From Glycomyces sp. NRRL B-16210 (GTDB lineage Bacteria; Actinomycetota; Actinomycetes; Mycobacteriales; Micromonosporaceae), in contig NZ_JOGR01000013.1 of assembly GCF_000719515.1 (NCBI RefSeq), forward strand, positions 186,001-250,000: a DNA stretch of 64,000 bases. Direction: 5' to 3'. The translations under genes were made by a program, and so were the position numbers. The stretch's first letter is position 1. The number at the start of each line of letters is the position of its first letter. Below the pieces are notes generated by a model. It was not told where the DNA came from. It searched no databases and worked only from the letters and a program-made list of their open reading frames with translations. Of this stretch, positions 7,035-16,154 are shown one piece after another.

Positions 7035-8633
7035 ATGACCGATCCGAAGCCCGTCGTGGTCATTGCCGACCCGCTCGCGCCCGCTGCGATCGAGGTCCTC
7101 TCCGGAGACTTCGACGTCCGGGAGATCGACGGTACGAACGTGGACTCCCTCCACGCCGCGCTGACCGACGCCGACGCCGTGATCGTCCGCTCCGCGACCA
7201 CCATCAACGCCGCCGCGATGGAGGCCGCCCCCAAGCTCAAGGTCATCGCCCGCGCGGGCGTGGGCCTCGACAACGTCGACCTGCCCACCGCCACCGAGCG
7301 CGGCGTCATGGTCGTCAACGCGCCGACCTCCAACATCGTCTCGGCCGCCGAGCAGGCCGTCACGCTGCTGCTCGCCAGCGCCCGCCACATCGCCCGCGCC
7401 GACGCCTCGCTGCGCGCCGGCCGCTGGGACCGCAAGAAGTTCACCGGCGTCGAGATCCAGGGCAAGACCCTCGGCGTGGTCGGCTTCGGCAAGATCGGCC
7501 AGCTCGTCACCACCCGCATGCAGGCCTTCGACATGGACGTCGTCGCCTACGACCCGTACGCCCAGCCCGCGATCGCCGCGAAGCTCGGCGTCCGGCTCGT
7601 CGACCTCGACACCCTGCTGTCGGTCTCGGACTTCATCACCATCCACCTGCCGAAGACCCCCGAGACCGTCGGGATCATCGGCGAGGACGCCCTCGACAAG
7701 GTCAAGCCCGGCGTGCGGATCGTCAACGCCGCCCGCGGCGGCCTCATCGACGAGGACGCGCTCGCCGCGGCCCTCCAGGACGGCCGCGTGGCCGCAGCGG
7801 GCCTCGACGTGTTCGTCAAGGAGCCGTGCACCGACTCGCCGCTGTTCACCCTCGACAACGTGGTCGCCGCCCCGCACCTGGGCGCCTCCACCCGCGAGGC
7901 CCAGGACAACGCCGGACTCGCCGTCGCCAAGAGCGTCAAGCTCGCCCTGTCGGGCGAGTTCGTCCCGGACGCCGCGAACGTGCAGGCCGGCGGCGTGGTC
8001 GCCGAGGCCGTGCGCCCGCTGCTGCCGCTCGCCGAGCGCCTGGGCCGCACCTTCAACGCGCTGGCCGGCTCGGCCGTCCAGTCCGTCACGGTCGAGGTCC
8101 GCGGCGAGGTCATCGAGCACGACGTGACCGTCCTCCAGCTCGCCGCCTCCAAGGGCCTGTTCGTGGACGTGGCCGACTCGGTCACCTACGTGAACGCGCC
8201 GCTCGTCGCCGAGCAGCGCGGGGTCGAGGTCGGCCTGCTGACGGCGAAGGAGTCGCCGGAGTACCAGGTCGAGCTGACCCTGCGCGGCGCGATGGTCGAC
8301 GGCCGGGGCCTCCAGGTCTCGGGCACGATCAGCCCCGGCCTGCACGGCGGCCCGCGCCTGACCGAGATCGACGGGTTCGAGCTCGACATCGACCTCGACG
8401 GGTCGCTGCTGTTCCTGCGCTACACCGACCGGCCCGGCGTGGTCGGCCTCATCGGCGGGGCCCTGGGCGACCTGGGCGTGAACATCGCCGCGATGCAGGT
8501 GGCGCGCAAGGCCGCGGGCGGCGAGGCCGTGATGGCGCTGGCGCTCGACGCGCCGGTGGCGGCCGACGTGCTCGACGGCATCAAGGCCGCCGTGGGCGCG
8601 ACCGGCATCAAAGCGGTCACCCTCCAAGACTGA
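7035..8633 (+). CDS. serA: D-3-phosphoglycerate dehydrogenase
   Basis: First enzyme of serine synthesis: 3-phosphoglycerate + NAD+ to 3-phosphohydroxypyruvate. It has 532 aa, the long actinobacterial form. The catalytic and Rossmann domains contain GVVGFGKIG near residue 150, NAARGGLIDE with the active-site Arg near 235, and PHLGAST with the catalytic His near 280. An intervening (ASB) domain follows at about 320-450, and a C-terminal ACT domain (LFLRYTDRPGVVGLIGGALG) binds serine for feedback inhibition. ATG 7035 has GAGGT 5 nt upstream. It is transcribed alone from a 160-bp leader after recX; a long hairpin follows. Confidence 0.96.
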   Translation: MTDPKPVVVIADPLAPAAIEVLSGDFDVREIDGTNVDSLHAALTDADAVIVRSATTINAAAMEAAPKLKVIARAGVGLDNVDLPTATERGVMVVNAPTSNIVSAAEQAVTLLLASARHIARADASLRAGRWDRKKFTGVEIQGKTLGVVGFGKIGQLVTTRMQAFDMDVVAYDPYAQPAIAAKLGVRLVDLDTLLSVSDFITIHLPKTPETVGIIGEDALDKVKPGVRIVNAARGGLIDEDALAAALQDGRVAAAGLDVFVKEPCTDSPLFTLDNVVAAPHLGASTREAQDNAGLAVAKSVKLALSGEFVPDAANVQAGGVVAEAVRPLLPLAERLGRTFNALAGSAVQSVTVEVRGEVIEHDVTVLQLAASKGLFVDVADSVTYVNAPLVAEQRGVEVGLLTAKESPEYQVELTLRGAMVDGRGLQVSGTISPGLHGGPRLTEIDGFELDIDLDGSLLFLRYTDRPGVVGLIGGALGDLGVNIAAMQVARKAAGGEAVMALALDAPVAADVLDGIKAAVGATGIKAVTLQD

Positions 8634-8660
8634 TTCCACCTGCTGAGAGCCGTACGTCGA

Positions 8661-8703
8661 AATGCGGGACGGGTGCGTTATTGTGAACGCACTCGCCCGC
8701 ATT
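8661..8703 (+). terminator. Two-tier hairpin between serA and leuB
   Basis: Nested inverted repeat: outer arms AATGCGGG (8661-8668) and CCCGCATT (8696-8703), inner arms GTGCGTT (8673-8679) and AACGCAC (8686-8692), and a loop of 6 nt. There is no T-run. It could end serA transcription, or act in the 140-nt leader before leuB. Confidence 0.6.
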
Positions 8704-8843
8704 CCGCGTTCCAGGCCATGAAATGGCCGGCGTGGACGGGTCGGTCCGCTTCGCGCGGACCGCCGACGGGCGGGAATCCAGATACGGCGCCGCGGTGAGC
8801 CGCGGCGTCGGCATCAGCACGAGTGAGCCAGCAGAGAGGCAGC

Positions 8844-9881
8844 ATGAGCAGGATCGCGGTCATCCCGGGCGACGGGATCGGGCAAGAGGTCATCGCCGAG
8901 GCGCAGAAGGTGCTCGCCGTGGCCCTTCCCGGATACGAGTCGACCGAGTACGACCTGGGTGCGCGCCTGTACAACCGCACCGGCGAGGTCCTGCCCGACT
9001 CGGTGCTGTCCGAACTGGACGAGCACGACGCGATCCTCCTGGGCGCCATCGGCGACCCGTCGGTGCCCCCCGGGGTCCTCGAGCGCGGCCTGCTGCTCAA
9101 GCTCCGCTTCGAGTTCGACCAGTACGTGAACCTGCGGCCCAGCCGCCTCTACCCGGGCGCCTCCTCGCCGCTGGCCGACGTCAAGCCCGGCGACATCGAC
9201 TTCGTGGTCGTCCGCGAGGGCACCGAGGGGCTCTACACCGGCGCCGGCGGGAACCTCCACACCGGCTCCCCGGCCGAGATCGCCACCGAGGAGTCCCTGA
9301 ACACGCGCTACGGCGTCGAGCGGGTCGTGCGCGACGCGTTCGAGCGCGCGCGCCGCCGCCGCGGGCACCTGACGCTGGTGCACAAGACGAACGTGCTCGT
9401 CCACGCCGGCGGCCTGTGGAAGCGGGCCTTCGACGACGTGGCGGCCGAGTACGCCGACGTCACCACCGAGTACCAGCACGTCGACGCGGCGGCCATGTTC
9501 CTGGTGAACCGTCCGCACACGTTCGACGTCATCGTCACCGACAACCTCTTCGGGGACATCCTCACCGACATCGCCGCGGCCGTCACCGGCGGCATCGGAT
9601 TGGCCGCGTCGGGTTCGATCAACCCCGACCACACGCACCCGTCGATGTTCGAGCCGGTCCACGGATCGGCCCCCGACATCGCCGGGCAGGGCCTCGCCGA
9701 CCCGGTCGCCGCGATCTCCTCGACCGCGCTCCTGCTCGAGCACCTCGGCCGCGCCGACGCCGCCGCCGCGGTGGCCGCCGCGTGCGAGCGCGAACTGGCC
9801 GGACGCGAGTCCGGCTCCCAGATCCGCACCGGCGAGGTAGGCGACCGAGTAGCCGCCGACGTCGCCGGACAGCTCAGCTAA
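8844..9881 (+). CDS. leuB: 3-isopropylmalate dehydrogenase
   Basis: Leucine pathway enzyme: oxidises and decarboxylates 3-isopropylmalate to 2-oxoisocaproate with NAD+ and a divalent metal. The protein is 345 aa and starts SRIAVIPGDGIGQEVI. It contains FVVVREGTEGLYTG, VHKTNVL and TDNLFGDILTDIAAAVTGG (the metal-binding Asp cluster), followed by HGSAPDIAGQGLADPVA, all diagnostic of the beta-decarboxylating dehydrogenases. The length and single domain fit leuB better than icd. I chose ATG 8844 because AGAGAGG precedes it closely; a GTG at 8823 would add 7 residues. It is followed by a strong terminator and then ilvE. Confidence 0.94.
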   Translation: MSRIAVIPGDGIGQEVIAEAQKVLAVALPGYESTEYDLGARLYNRTGEVLPDSVLSELDEHDAILLGAIGDPSVPPGVLERGLLLKLRFEFDQYVNLRPSRLYPGASSPLADVKPGDIDFVVVREGTEGLYTGAGGNLHTGSPAEIATEESLNTRYGVERVVRDAFERARRRRGHLTLVHKTNVLVHAGGLWKRAFDDVAAEYADVTTEYQHVDAAAMFLVNRPHTFDVIVTDNLFGDILTDIAAAVTGGIGLAASGSINPDHTHPSMFEPVHGSAPDIAGQGLADPVAAISSTALLLEHLGRADAAAAVAAACERELAGRESGSQIRTGEVGDRVAADVAGQLS

Positions 9882-9897
9882 CCAGCCAGCAGCTTCG

Positions 9898-9945
9898 ACG
9901 CCCGGCGGGCAGCGCTCTGACCAGAGCGACTCGCCGGGCGTTTTT
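9898..9945 (+). terminator. Intrinsic terminator after leuB
   Basis: Outer stem ACGCCCGGCG/CGCCGGGCGT (9898-9907 and 9932-9941) encloses a second perfect stem CGCTCTG/CAGAGCG (9913-9919 and 9922-9928). TTTTT follows. It is a textbook strong terminator. Confidence 0.93.
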
Positions 9946-10060
9946 CCGTGTCAGCGACGACCGGGCCGCGCGCCGCCCGACCACCTGAACGAGCGGTAAG
10001 TTAGGCATCAGGACCAGTAAGCACCGCCACACCAGACTGTTTGACCTGAAGGACAGATCC

Positions 10061-11158
10061 ATGACAAGCGTTGGTCTTCCCGACCTGCGGCGCGAGCCGC
10101 ACCCGAACCCGACCCCGGCCGCCGAGCGCGAGCGCATCCTCGCCGATCCCGGGTTCGGCACCAACTTCACCGACCACATGTTCACGCTGACGTGGACCGA
10201 GGGCCGCGGCTGGCACGACGCCGCGATCAAGCCCTACGGGCCCCTGACGCTCTCACCGGCCGCGGCGGTCCTGCACTACGCCCAGGAGATCTTCGAGGGC
10301 CTCAAGGCCTACCGCTACCCCGACGGCGGCATCGGCCTCTTCCGCGCCGAGGCCAACGCGCGCCGCCTCAACATCTCGGCCTCGCGCATGGCGATGCCCT
10401 CGCTGCCCGAGGAGTACTTCCTCGCCTCGATCCGCGAGCTTCTCGCCGTCGACGGCGACTGGGTCCCCGGCCAGGAGGAGGCCAGCCTCTACCTGCGCCC
10501 GTACATGTTCGCCTCGGAGGCGTTCCTCGGGGTGCGGCCCGCCAAGGAGTACTCCTACCTGGTCATCGCCTCCCCGGCGGCCGCCTACTTCAAGAACGGC
10601 CCGAAGCCGCTGACTCTGTGGGTCTCGGAGGAGTACAATCGGGCCGGCCCCGGCGGCACCGGCGCGGCCAAGTGCGGCGGCAACTACGCCGCGAGCCTGC
10701 TCCCGCAGGCCGAGGCCATCGAGCACGGCTGCGACCAGGTGGTCTTCCTCGACGCGGTCAAGTACGAGAACGTCGACGAGCTCGGCGGCATGAACCTGTT
10801 CTTCGTCTACGAGAACGAGCGGGTCCTCTACACGCCCAAGCTCGGCACGATCCTGCCCGGCATCACCCGCGACGCGGTCTTCACCCTGGCGACCGAGGCC
10901 GGGTGGGAGGTGCGCGAGACCGACTACTCGCTGGCCCGCTGGCGTGAGGACGCCGAGTCCGGCGTGCTCTCGGAGGCCTTCGCCTGCGGCACGGCCGCCG
11001 TGATCACCCCGGTCGGCACCGTCAAGGGCCGCAAAGGCGAGTTCCAGGTCAACGGCGGCGAGGCCGGCAAGTTCACGATGCAGCTGCGCCAGACCATCCT
11101 CGACCTCCAGCACGGCCGCGCCGAGGACACGCACGGCTGGACCACCCGGATCGCCTGA
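10061..11158 (+). CDS. ilvE: Branched-chain amino acid aminotransferase
   Basis: PLP-dependent transaminase of 365 aa that makes leucine, isoleucine and valine from their 2-oxo acids, using glutamate. It is a class IV fold, with HYAQEIFEGLKAYR near residue 70. The PLP lysine is in GTGAAKCGGNYAASL (Lys204), and the C-terminal phosphate-binding strand includes EAFACGTAAVITPVG. ATG 10061 is preceded by AAGGA. The end of the pathway (leuB, ilvE) is grouped here, but the two genes are separated by a strong terminator, so they are separately transcribed. Confidence 0.95.
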   Translation: MTSVGLPDLRREPHPNPTPAAERERILADPGFGTNFTDHMFTLTWTEGRGWHDAAIKPYGPLTLSPAAAVLHYAQEIFEGLKAYRYPDGGIGLFRAEANARRLNISASRMAMPSLPEEYFLASIRELLAVDGDWVPGQEEASLYLRPYMFASEAFLGVRPAKEYSYLVIASPAAAYFKNGPKPLTLWVSEEYNRAGPGGTGAAKCGGNYAASLLPQAEAIEHGCDQVVFLDAVKYENVDELGGMNLFFVYENERVLYTPKLGTILPGITRDAVFTLATEAGWEVRETDYSLARWREDAESGVLSEAFACGTAAVITPVGTVKGRKGEFQVNGGEAGKFTMQLRQTILDLQHGRAEDTHGWTTRIA

Positions 11159-11166
11159 CCGGGCAA

Positions 11167-11201
11167 CCGATCCGCGCGGGCGCGCCGTCCGCGCGGATCG
11201 G
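11167..11201 (+). terminator. Hairpin after ilvE
   Basis: Perfect 12-bp inverted repeat (11167-11178 and 11190-11201) with an 11-nt loop and no T-run, 9 bp after the ilvE stop. It is probably a terminator or an mRNA 3'-end stabiliser. Confidence 0.6.
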
Positions 11202-11287
11202 CGAATACCGGGCGGAGGGCGGCGTCCGATATGTACCCTTGACAGCACGGTCGCGGCGCCCGCTCGCGGCGCCGTCAATGGACAAGG

Positions 11288-11312
11288 CGCGGAGTGCGTT
11301 CGGCACTCCGCG
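11288..11312 (+). other. Second hairpin, in the leader of the PrsW operon
   Basis: Perfect 10-bp stem (CGCGGAGTGC, 11288-11297; GCACTCCGCG, 11303-11312) with a GTTCG loop. It lies about 70 nt before the ATG of the next gene. It may be a leader structure or a second terminator. Confidence 0.5.
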
Positions 11313-11385
11313 TCTTGCCTGTGGGGAGTGGGATTTGGGCGAGGTCACGATAAGCCTGAACCGGTTGGGCCTGGAGCGGGGACGC

Positions 11386-11928
11386 ATGTGGCAGGCGGTC
11401 GTCGCCGCCCTCGCTATCGCCCTGCCCATCGGCGTGTGGATCGGGCTCGAACGCGCCCTCGGCGACTCGGTCCAGAACATCGGCGCCGGCGAGACCCTCT
11501 ACCTCCAGTCCTACCCCGTCGCCGGAGCGAGCCTCGCGTTCGAGCTGCCCGGCGAGGGCTGGACGAGCCCGGGCATCCACTTCGCCGAGCAGCGCCAGAA
11601 CTTCACCCGCGACCACCTGACCGCCTCGGTCGAGGTCGACTCCGGCGTCGACAGCCTCCGGCGCCTTCTCGAACGCCGCGCCGAGCCGATCGTCGCCCAG
11701 AACGGCTACACCTACAACAACCTGCGCGAATACACCGACGAGACCTCCGGGCTCGCGGGCTACCGCGCCGACATCCTCGGGATCGACACCGCCGGGTCGA
11801 TCACCATCGTCGGCAACGACAAGGGCGCCGCCGCCATCCTCGTCCTCCTCGCCCCCGGCGAGGACCCCGAGGCCGACGAGGTCGACCCCGCCCCCTACAC
11901 CGCCGCGTTCGAGCTGGAGGGCGCCTGA
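11386..11928 (+). CDS. Conserved membrane-anchored protein of unknown function
   Basis: A 180-aa protein. One N-terminal hydrophobic segment (about residues 3-20, AVVAALAIALPIGVWIGL) anchors or exports it. The rest looks like a small soluble domain with strands typical of DUF4245/PsbP-like folds (SFELPGEGW, YTYNNLREYTDE, GLAGYRADI), probably outside the membrane. ATG 11386 has GGAGCGGGG upstream; a TTG at 11335 would add 17 residues. The stop overlaps the next start (TGATG), so it is translationally coupled to the PrsW protease, suggesting a shared function as partner or substrate (inference). I do not recognise the family with certainty. Confidence 0.7.
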   Translation: MWQAVVAALAIALPIGVWIGLERALGDSVQNIGAGETLYLQSYPVAGASLAFELPGEGWTSPGIHFAEQRQNFTRDHLTASVEVDSGVDSLRRLLERRAEPIVAQNGYTYNNLREYTDETSGLAGYRADILGIDTAGSITIVGNDKGAAAILVLLAPGEDPEADEVDPAPYTAAFELEGA

Positions 11929-13109
11929 TGCTCCACACCGAACGCATCGTCGTCGAGAGCCAGGGCGCGTTCATCCGCCTTCGCCGGCCCGCCTACTGGC
12001 TCTTCGTGGCCTGCCTCGTCTACGGCCTGCTCGAACTGGGCCGGGTCCTCTCGCCCGACTACGGCGACATCGCGACCGCCCTGTGGGCCTCCATCGCCAT
12101 CAACGCGGTCCTGGCGATCGTCTTCCTCACGATCCTCGCCCGCCTCGACCTGTTCGAACGCGAACCGCCCACCGTCCGCGCCGCCGCCGTCTGCTGGGGC
12201 GGCCTCGCCGCCGTGGCCTTCTCGATGGTCTCCAACAACGCCGCCCTCGTCGTCCTCGCCGAACTGACCGACACCCAGTGGGCCCGCACCTGGGGCCCGT
12301 CCATCATCGGGCCGCTCAACGAGGAGTGGTTCAAGGCCATGGGCGTGGTCATGCTCGTCCTCATCGTCCGCGAGCACTTCGACCGCTCCATCGACGGCCT
12401 CATCTACGGCGCCCTGATCGGCCTCGGCTTCCAGGTGGTCGAGAACCTCACGTACGCGATCAACTTCGCCGTGCTCAACCCGAATTCGGACCTGTCGGGG
12501 GCCCTCAGCGTCACCTTCACCCGCGTCCTCGTCGCCGGCCCCTGGTCGCACACGCTCTACACCGGAGCGGCAGGGCTCGGCATCGCGTTCTTCGTGACGC
12601 AGACGCGCCGCAGCCTCAGTACCCGCGCCGGTGTCGCCATCGGACTGTTCGGCCTCGCCCTCGGGATGCACGCCCTGTGGAACCTGCCGGTCCCCGGCGG
12701 CCTGACCCCGGCGCTGGCGATCCCCCTGACCTACGGGAAGGGCCTGATCATCCTGGGCCTGTTCTTCGTGCTCTACAACTCCGCGGCCCGCGCAGAGTGG
12801 CACTGGTTCGTGACCACCATGTCCGACGAGGACGAGGCGGTGATCACCACCGAGGACCTGACGGAGATGCGGACGCTGCGCACCCGCCGCAAGGCCCGCA
12901 AGTGCGCCGCGAAACGCTGGGGCAAGCCGGCCGCGACCCTGCTGCGCAAGCTCCAGCGGGAACTGGTGAACCTGGCGACGCTCGTCGCCCGCGACCAGCG
13001 CCGCGGCGAGACGGTCCCCGACGGGCCCGACGTGGCGGCCGTCAAGCGCAACATCGCCGCGATCCGGGCCGAACTGGCCGAGGCGAAACGCTCCGACCGC
13101 GTGCTGTAG
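11928..13109 (+). CDS. PrsW family intramembrane protease
   Basis: Polytopic membrane protein, 393 aa, of the PrsW glutamic intramembrane protease family (related to CAAX proteases). The motifs are in place within membrane helices: NEEWFK with Glu132-Glu133, VVEN with Glu172, WSHTLYTGAAG with His208 and HALWN with His248. About eight hydrophobic segments precede a charged cytoplasmic tail (residues about 300-393) rich in Arg/Lys, with a predicted helical part. PrsW cleaves the anti-sigma factor RsiW in Bacillus; the substrate here is unknown. It is coupled to the preceding anchored protein. It converges on the next gene with only 3 bp between stop codons. Confidence 0.88.
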   Translation: MLHTERIVVESQGAFIRLRRPAYWLFVACLVYGLLELGRVLSPDYGDIATALWASIAINAVLAIVFLTILARLDLFEREPPTVRAAAVCWGGLAAVAFSMVSNNAALVVLAELTDTQWARTWGPSIIGPLNEEWFKAMGVVMLVLIVREHFDRSIDGLIYGALIGLGFQVVENLTYAINFAVLNPNSDLSGALSVTFTRVLVAGPWSHTLYTGAAGLGIAFFVTQTRRSLSTRAGVAIGLFGLALGMHALWNLPVPGGLTPALAIPLTYGKGLIILGLFFVLYNSAARAEWHWFVTTMSDEDEAVITTEDLTEMRTLRTRRKARKCAAKRWGKPAATLLRKLQRELVNLATLVARDQRRGETVPDGPDVAAVKRNIAAIRAELAEAKRSDRVL

Positions 13110-13112
13110 CCG

Positions 13113-13796
13113 TCAGGACCCGATCGGGGCCTTCCGCGGCTCCGGCGCCGCCGAGGCGCCCTTGGAGACCTGCTCCGGAAGGGTCGTCACCGACTCGCTC
13201 GCGCTCGGGTCCTCGCTCGGATCGTCCGAAGTGGGGTCCTCGGTCGGCTCCCCAGTGGTCGGACCGCCGGTGCTCGGCAGATCGGACGGCGAGTCGGTCG
13301 GCTCGCCGGTCGTCTCCTGCGGCGGCGTGGTCCCGCCCTCGGTCTCGCCCGGACCGGAGGTCGTCTCGCCCCCGATCGGGACGAGTCCCGGCGACAGCCC
13401 CGGCGAACCCGCCGGCGAGGTGCCCCTGGTGCGCCCCTGCGGTTGCGCCTCCTCCGAGCTCTCGCCCGCGTCCGGCGCGGCGGCCTCGCCGGCCGGCCCG
13501 TCCGGGCTCACGGTGATCGACTCGGGGTCCTGCTCGGCGGTCTCGGCGCCGATGCCGAACCAGCCCTCGATGATGTCCGCGCCCTCGCCGTCTTCGCCGA
13601 GGCCCATGAGGCCCGGCACGGGTTCGCGCAGCAGCGCCCCGGTCGCCAGGACGCCGCCCGCGACCGTGACCACGGCGATCGCCCCGATCTTCCTGAACCG
13701 CCGCGACTGCCGCAGATCGTAGTGGAGTGAGCGCATCGCGCCCTTGGTCTCGCGCCCGATGGCGCCGAAGAGTCCCACCTGTCTCCCACCGTCCAT
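13113..13796 (-). CDS. Membrane-anchored acidic Ser/Thr/Pro-rich protein, unknown
   Basis: 227 aa. A short basic N-terminus (RSLHYDLRQSRRFRK) precedes one membrane segment (about residues 37-56, IGAIAVVTVAGGVLATGALL). The rest is low-complexity, rich in Gly, Pro, Ser, Thr, Glu and Asp, with many GxTT, SxDP and EPT elements, and probably lies disordered outside the cell. No catalytic domain is visible. It could be a cell-wall-spanning stalk. It is monocistronic, ends 3 bp from the PrsW stop, and no homologue is recognised. Confidence 0.65.
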   Translation of the reverse strand: MDGGRQVGLFGAIGRETKGAMRSLHYDLRQSRRFRKIGAIAVVTVAGGVLATGALLREPVPGLMGLGEDGEGADIIEGWFGIGAETAEQDPESITVSPDGPAGEAAAPDAGESSEEAQPQGRTRGTSPAGSPGLSPGLVPIGGETTSGPGETEGGTTPPQETTGEPTDSPSDLPSTGGPTTGEPTEDPTSDDPSEDPSASESVTTLPEQVSKGASAAPEPRKAPIGS

Positions 13797-13979
13797 TCCT
13801 GTGCTTCACCCGGTTCAACGAGCGAGGGCACCGGCGGTAACCGTTGGGTCACCCGTGCGGGTGGCATCCCGTCACGTCCCGCGGACCCGGAATCGCCGCT
13901 GCGGAACCGAAGCCCCTGCGGCGCAAGAAGAACGATGCGATCCATTGCGGCCCTTGGAACCGCGAGCCGGAAGCGACCC

Positions 13980-15032
13980 TCAGAAGTCGCGCTTGACCGC
14001 CTTGACCAGCAGGCCCGCGAAGACCTCCAGCGCCGCCGGCTCCACGTCCGGGCGCGAGGACTCCAGCGCCGCCTCCGCCTCGGCCGCGAGCGACTCGATG
14101 CGCCGCTCGGTGTCGGCCAGAGCACCGGTGTCCAACAGGACCGCCCGCAGCCGCTCCACCCCGGCCACGTCCAGGTCCGGGTCGCCCAGGTTCGCGTCCA
14201 AGGCCGACCGCTGCGCCGCGTCCGCCCCCGCCCACGCCCGCGCGATGAGGAACGTGTGCTTGCCCTCGCGCAGGTCGTCCCCGGCCGGCTTCCCGGTCTG
14301 CGCCGGGTCCCCGAACACCCCCAGCACGTCGTCGCGCAACTGGAACGCCTCGCCCAGGGGCAGCCCGATCGCCGAGTAGTGCGACCGCACCCGCTCGCCC
14401 GCGCCCGCCAGCGCCGCGCCCACCAGGAGCGGCCGCTCGATCGTGTACTTCGCCGACTTGTACCGCGCGACCTTCGCCGCCGTCGCCTCCGACACGTCCC
14501 GGCGCACCTCTGAGAGCACGTCCAGGTACTGGCCCGCGCTCACCTCGGTGCGCATGAGGTCGAAGTCCCGCCGCGCCGCCGCGACCGCCTCCACCGGCAT
14601 CCCCGCCGAGCACAGCAGCTCGTCCGACCACGCCAGGCACAGGTCCCCGAGCAGGATCGCCGCCGCCGTGCCGAAATCCTCCGCCCGGCCCGACCAGCCC
14701 TCGCGCTCGTGCAGCGAGGCGAAGCGCCGGTGGATCGAGGGAGCGCCGCGCCGCGTGTCCGAACCGTCGATGAGGTCGTCGTGCATCAGCGCCGAAGCCT
14801 GAAGCAGCTCAAGGGAGGAGACGCAGGCGACCAGCGCCGCCGAGTCCGCCAGGCCCGCGCCGCGCGCGCCCCAGTACGCGAACGCCGGACGCAGCCGCTT
14901 GCCGCCCCCGAGCACGAAATCGCGCACCGCGTCGGCGTAGGCGCCGAGGCGGTCGTCGATGTCGCAGATGACGGCGGCCTGCCGGTCGAGGAAGACGGAC
15001 AGGGCTGCGTCGATGCGCTCGTTGAGCTCCAC
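13980..15032 (-). CDS. Polyprenyl diphosphate synthase (GGPP-type)
   Basis: Trans-isoprenyl diphosphate synthase, 350 aa, which condenses isopentenyl diphosphate onto an allylic primer. The first Asp-rich motif is DDLID at residues 85-89, preceded by GGGKRLRPAF. The second is RDDVLGVFGD near residue 230. The short chain-length region suggests a C20-type product (geranylgeranyl diphosphate, as in IdsA/GrcC proteins), but chain length cannot be settled by eye. Products feed quinones, carotenoids or lipid carriers. It is divergent from metF with 95 bp between the starts. Confidence 0.9.
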   Translation of the reverse strand: MELNERIDAALSVFLDRQAAVICDIDDRLGAYADAVRDFVLGGGKRLRPAFAYWGARGAGLADSAALVACVSSLELLQASALMHDDLIDGSDTRRGAPSIHRRFASLHEREGWSGRAEDFGTAAAILLGDLCLAWSDELLCSAGMPVEAVAAARRDFDLMRTEVSAGQYLDVLSEVRRDVSEATAAKVARYKSAKYTIERPLLVGAALAGAGERVRSHYSAIGLPLGEAFQLRDDVLGVFGDPAQTGKPAGDDLREGKHTFLIARAWAGADAAQRSALDANLGDPDLDVAGVERLRAVLLDTGALADTERRIESLAAEAEAALESSRPDVEPAALEVFAGLLVKAVKRDF

Positions 15033-15114
15033 GGTTCGAACCCTAGGCGATCGGGGCCGATCCCAAGTACTGGGTGGGGTCGAGTGCAGGTCAGGACACG
15101 TGTGTCAGAACGGT

Positions 15115-15127
15115 TACGGTTGTGTGC
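15115..15127 (+). promoter_or_regulatory. Putative -10 of a leaderless metF transcript
   Basis: TACGGT (15115-15120) lies 7 nt before the ATG at 15128, and no Shine-Dalgarno sequence is present. The start of transcription should fall on or next to the A of ATG. Confidence 0.5.
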
Positions 15128-16033
15128 ATGACACTCGGAGTCCCCAGCGTGATGCCGGTCAAGGCCGCCAAGATCGGCGACCTGCTGCGCTCGGGCGACC
15201 CCAAGTTCTCCTTCGAGATGTTCCCGCCCCGCGACGAGAAGGACGACCGCATCCTGTGGCGGACCATCCGCAACCTGGAGCAGCGCGGCGCGGACTTCGT
15301 CTCCATCACCTACGGCGCGGGCGGCTCCACCAGCAAGAAGACCGTGGAGACCACCGAGCGGCTCAACGCCGACACGACCCTCCTCACGATGGCCCACTGC
15401 ACCGCCGTGAACCACTCGGTCGCCGAGCTGCGCAACCTCATCGGGCACTTCGCCGACGTCGGCGTGCGCAACATCCTCGCCCTGCGCGGCGACCCGCCCG
15501 GCGACCCGCGCGCCGAGTGGATCGCCCACCCCGAGGGCCTGCGCTACGCCTACGAACTGGTCGAGCTCATCAAGTCCTCCGGCGACTTCAGCGTCGGCGT
15601 CGCCGCCTTCCCCGAAGGCCACCCGCGAGACGAGGACTGGGAGACCGGCGTGCGCCACTTCGTCGCCAAATGCCGCGCCGGCGCCGACTTCGCGATCACC
15701 CAGATCTTCTACGACGTCGAGGACTACCTGCGCCTGCGCGACGCCGTCGCCGCCTCCGGCTGCGACGTCCCCATCCTGCCGGGCATCATGCCCGTCACCA
15801 ACATCAAGCAGATCGAGCGCTTCGCGATCCTCACCGGCATGGACTTCCCCGCGGCGCTCGCCGAGCGCCTGCGCGCCGTCGAAGGCGACCGCGACGCCAT
15901 CCGCGACATCGGCGTCGAAGTCGCGACCGACATGGGCGCCCGACTCCTCGCCGAAGGCGCCCCGGGCCTGCACTTCACCACGCTCAACCACTCGCGTTCG
16001 ACCCGCCGCGTCTGGCAGAACCTCCGCCCGTGA
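15128..16033 (+). CDS. metF: 5,10-methylenetetrahydrofolate reductase
   Basis: FAD enzyme that reduces 5,10-methylene-THF to 5-methyl-THF for methionine synthesis. It has 301 aa and a TIM-barrel fold. Family motifs are FSFEMFPPRDEKD near the N-terminus (with the Glu that assists protonation), FVSITYGAGGST, ILALRGDPPGD and FAITQIFYDVEDYL. The start ATG 15128 has no ribosome-binding site but has a -10-like TACGGT 7 nt upstream, so translation may be leaderless. An alternative ATG at 15152 is possible. The gene is divergent from the polyprenyl synthase. Confidence 0.95.
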   Translation: MTLGVPSVMPVKAAKIGDLLRSGDPKFSFEMFPPRDEKDDRILWRTIRNLEQRGADFVSITYGAGGSTSKKTVETTERLNADTTLLTMAHCTAVNHSVAELRNLIGHFADVGVRNILALRGDPPGDPRAEWIAHPEGLRYAYELVELIKSSGDFSVGVAAFPEGHPRDEDWETGVRHFVAKCRAGADFAITQIFYDVEDYLRLRDAVAASGCDVPILPGIMPVTNIKQIERFAILTGMDFPAALAERLRAVEGDRDAIRDIGVEVATDMGARLLAEGAPGLHFTTLNHSRSTRRVWQNLRP

Positions 16034-16154
16034 CGCGCCCTCCCCTCTCGGCCACCTGATCGAAAACTTCCGGTGACCCCGCCGACACGCACCGTCCACC
16101 TCCATGCCCGATGCTGTCAAGCGTCGTTTGTCGCCATCTGCTAGAACAAGACCC

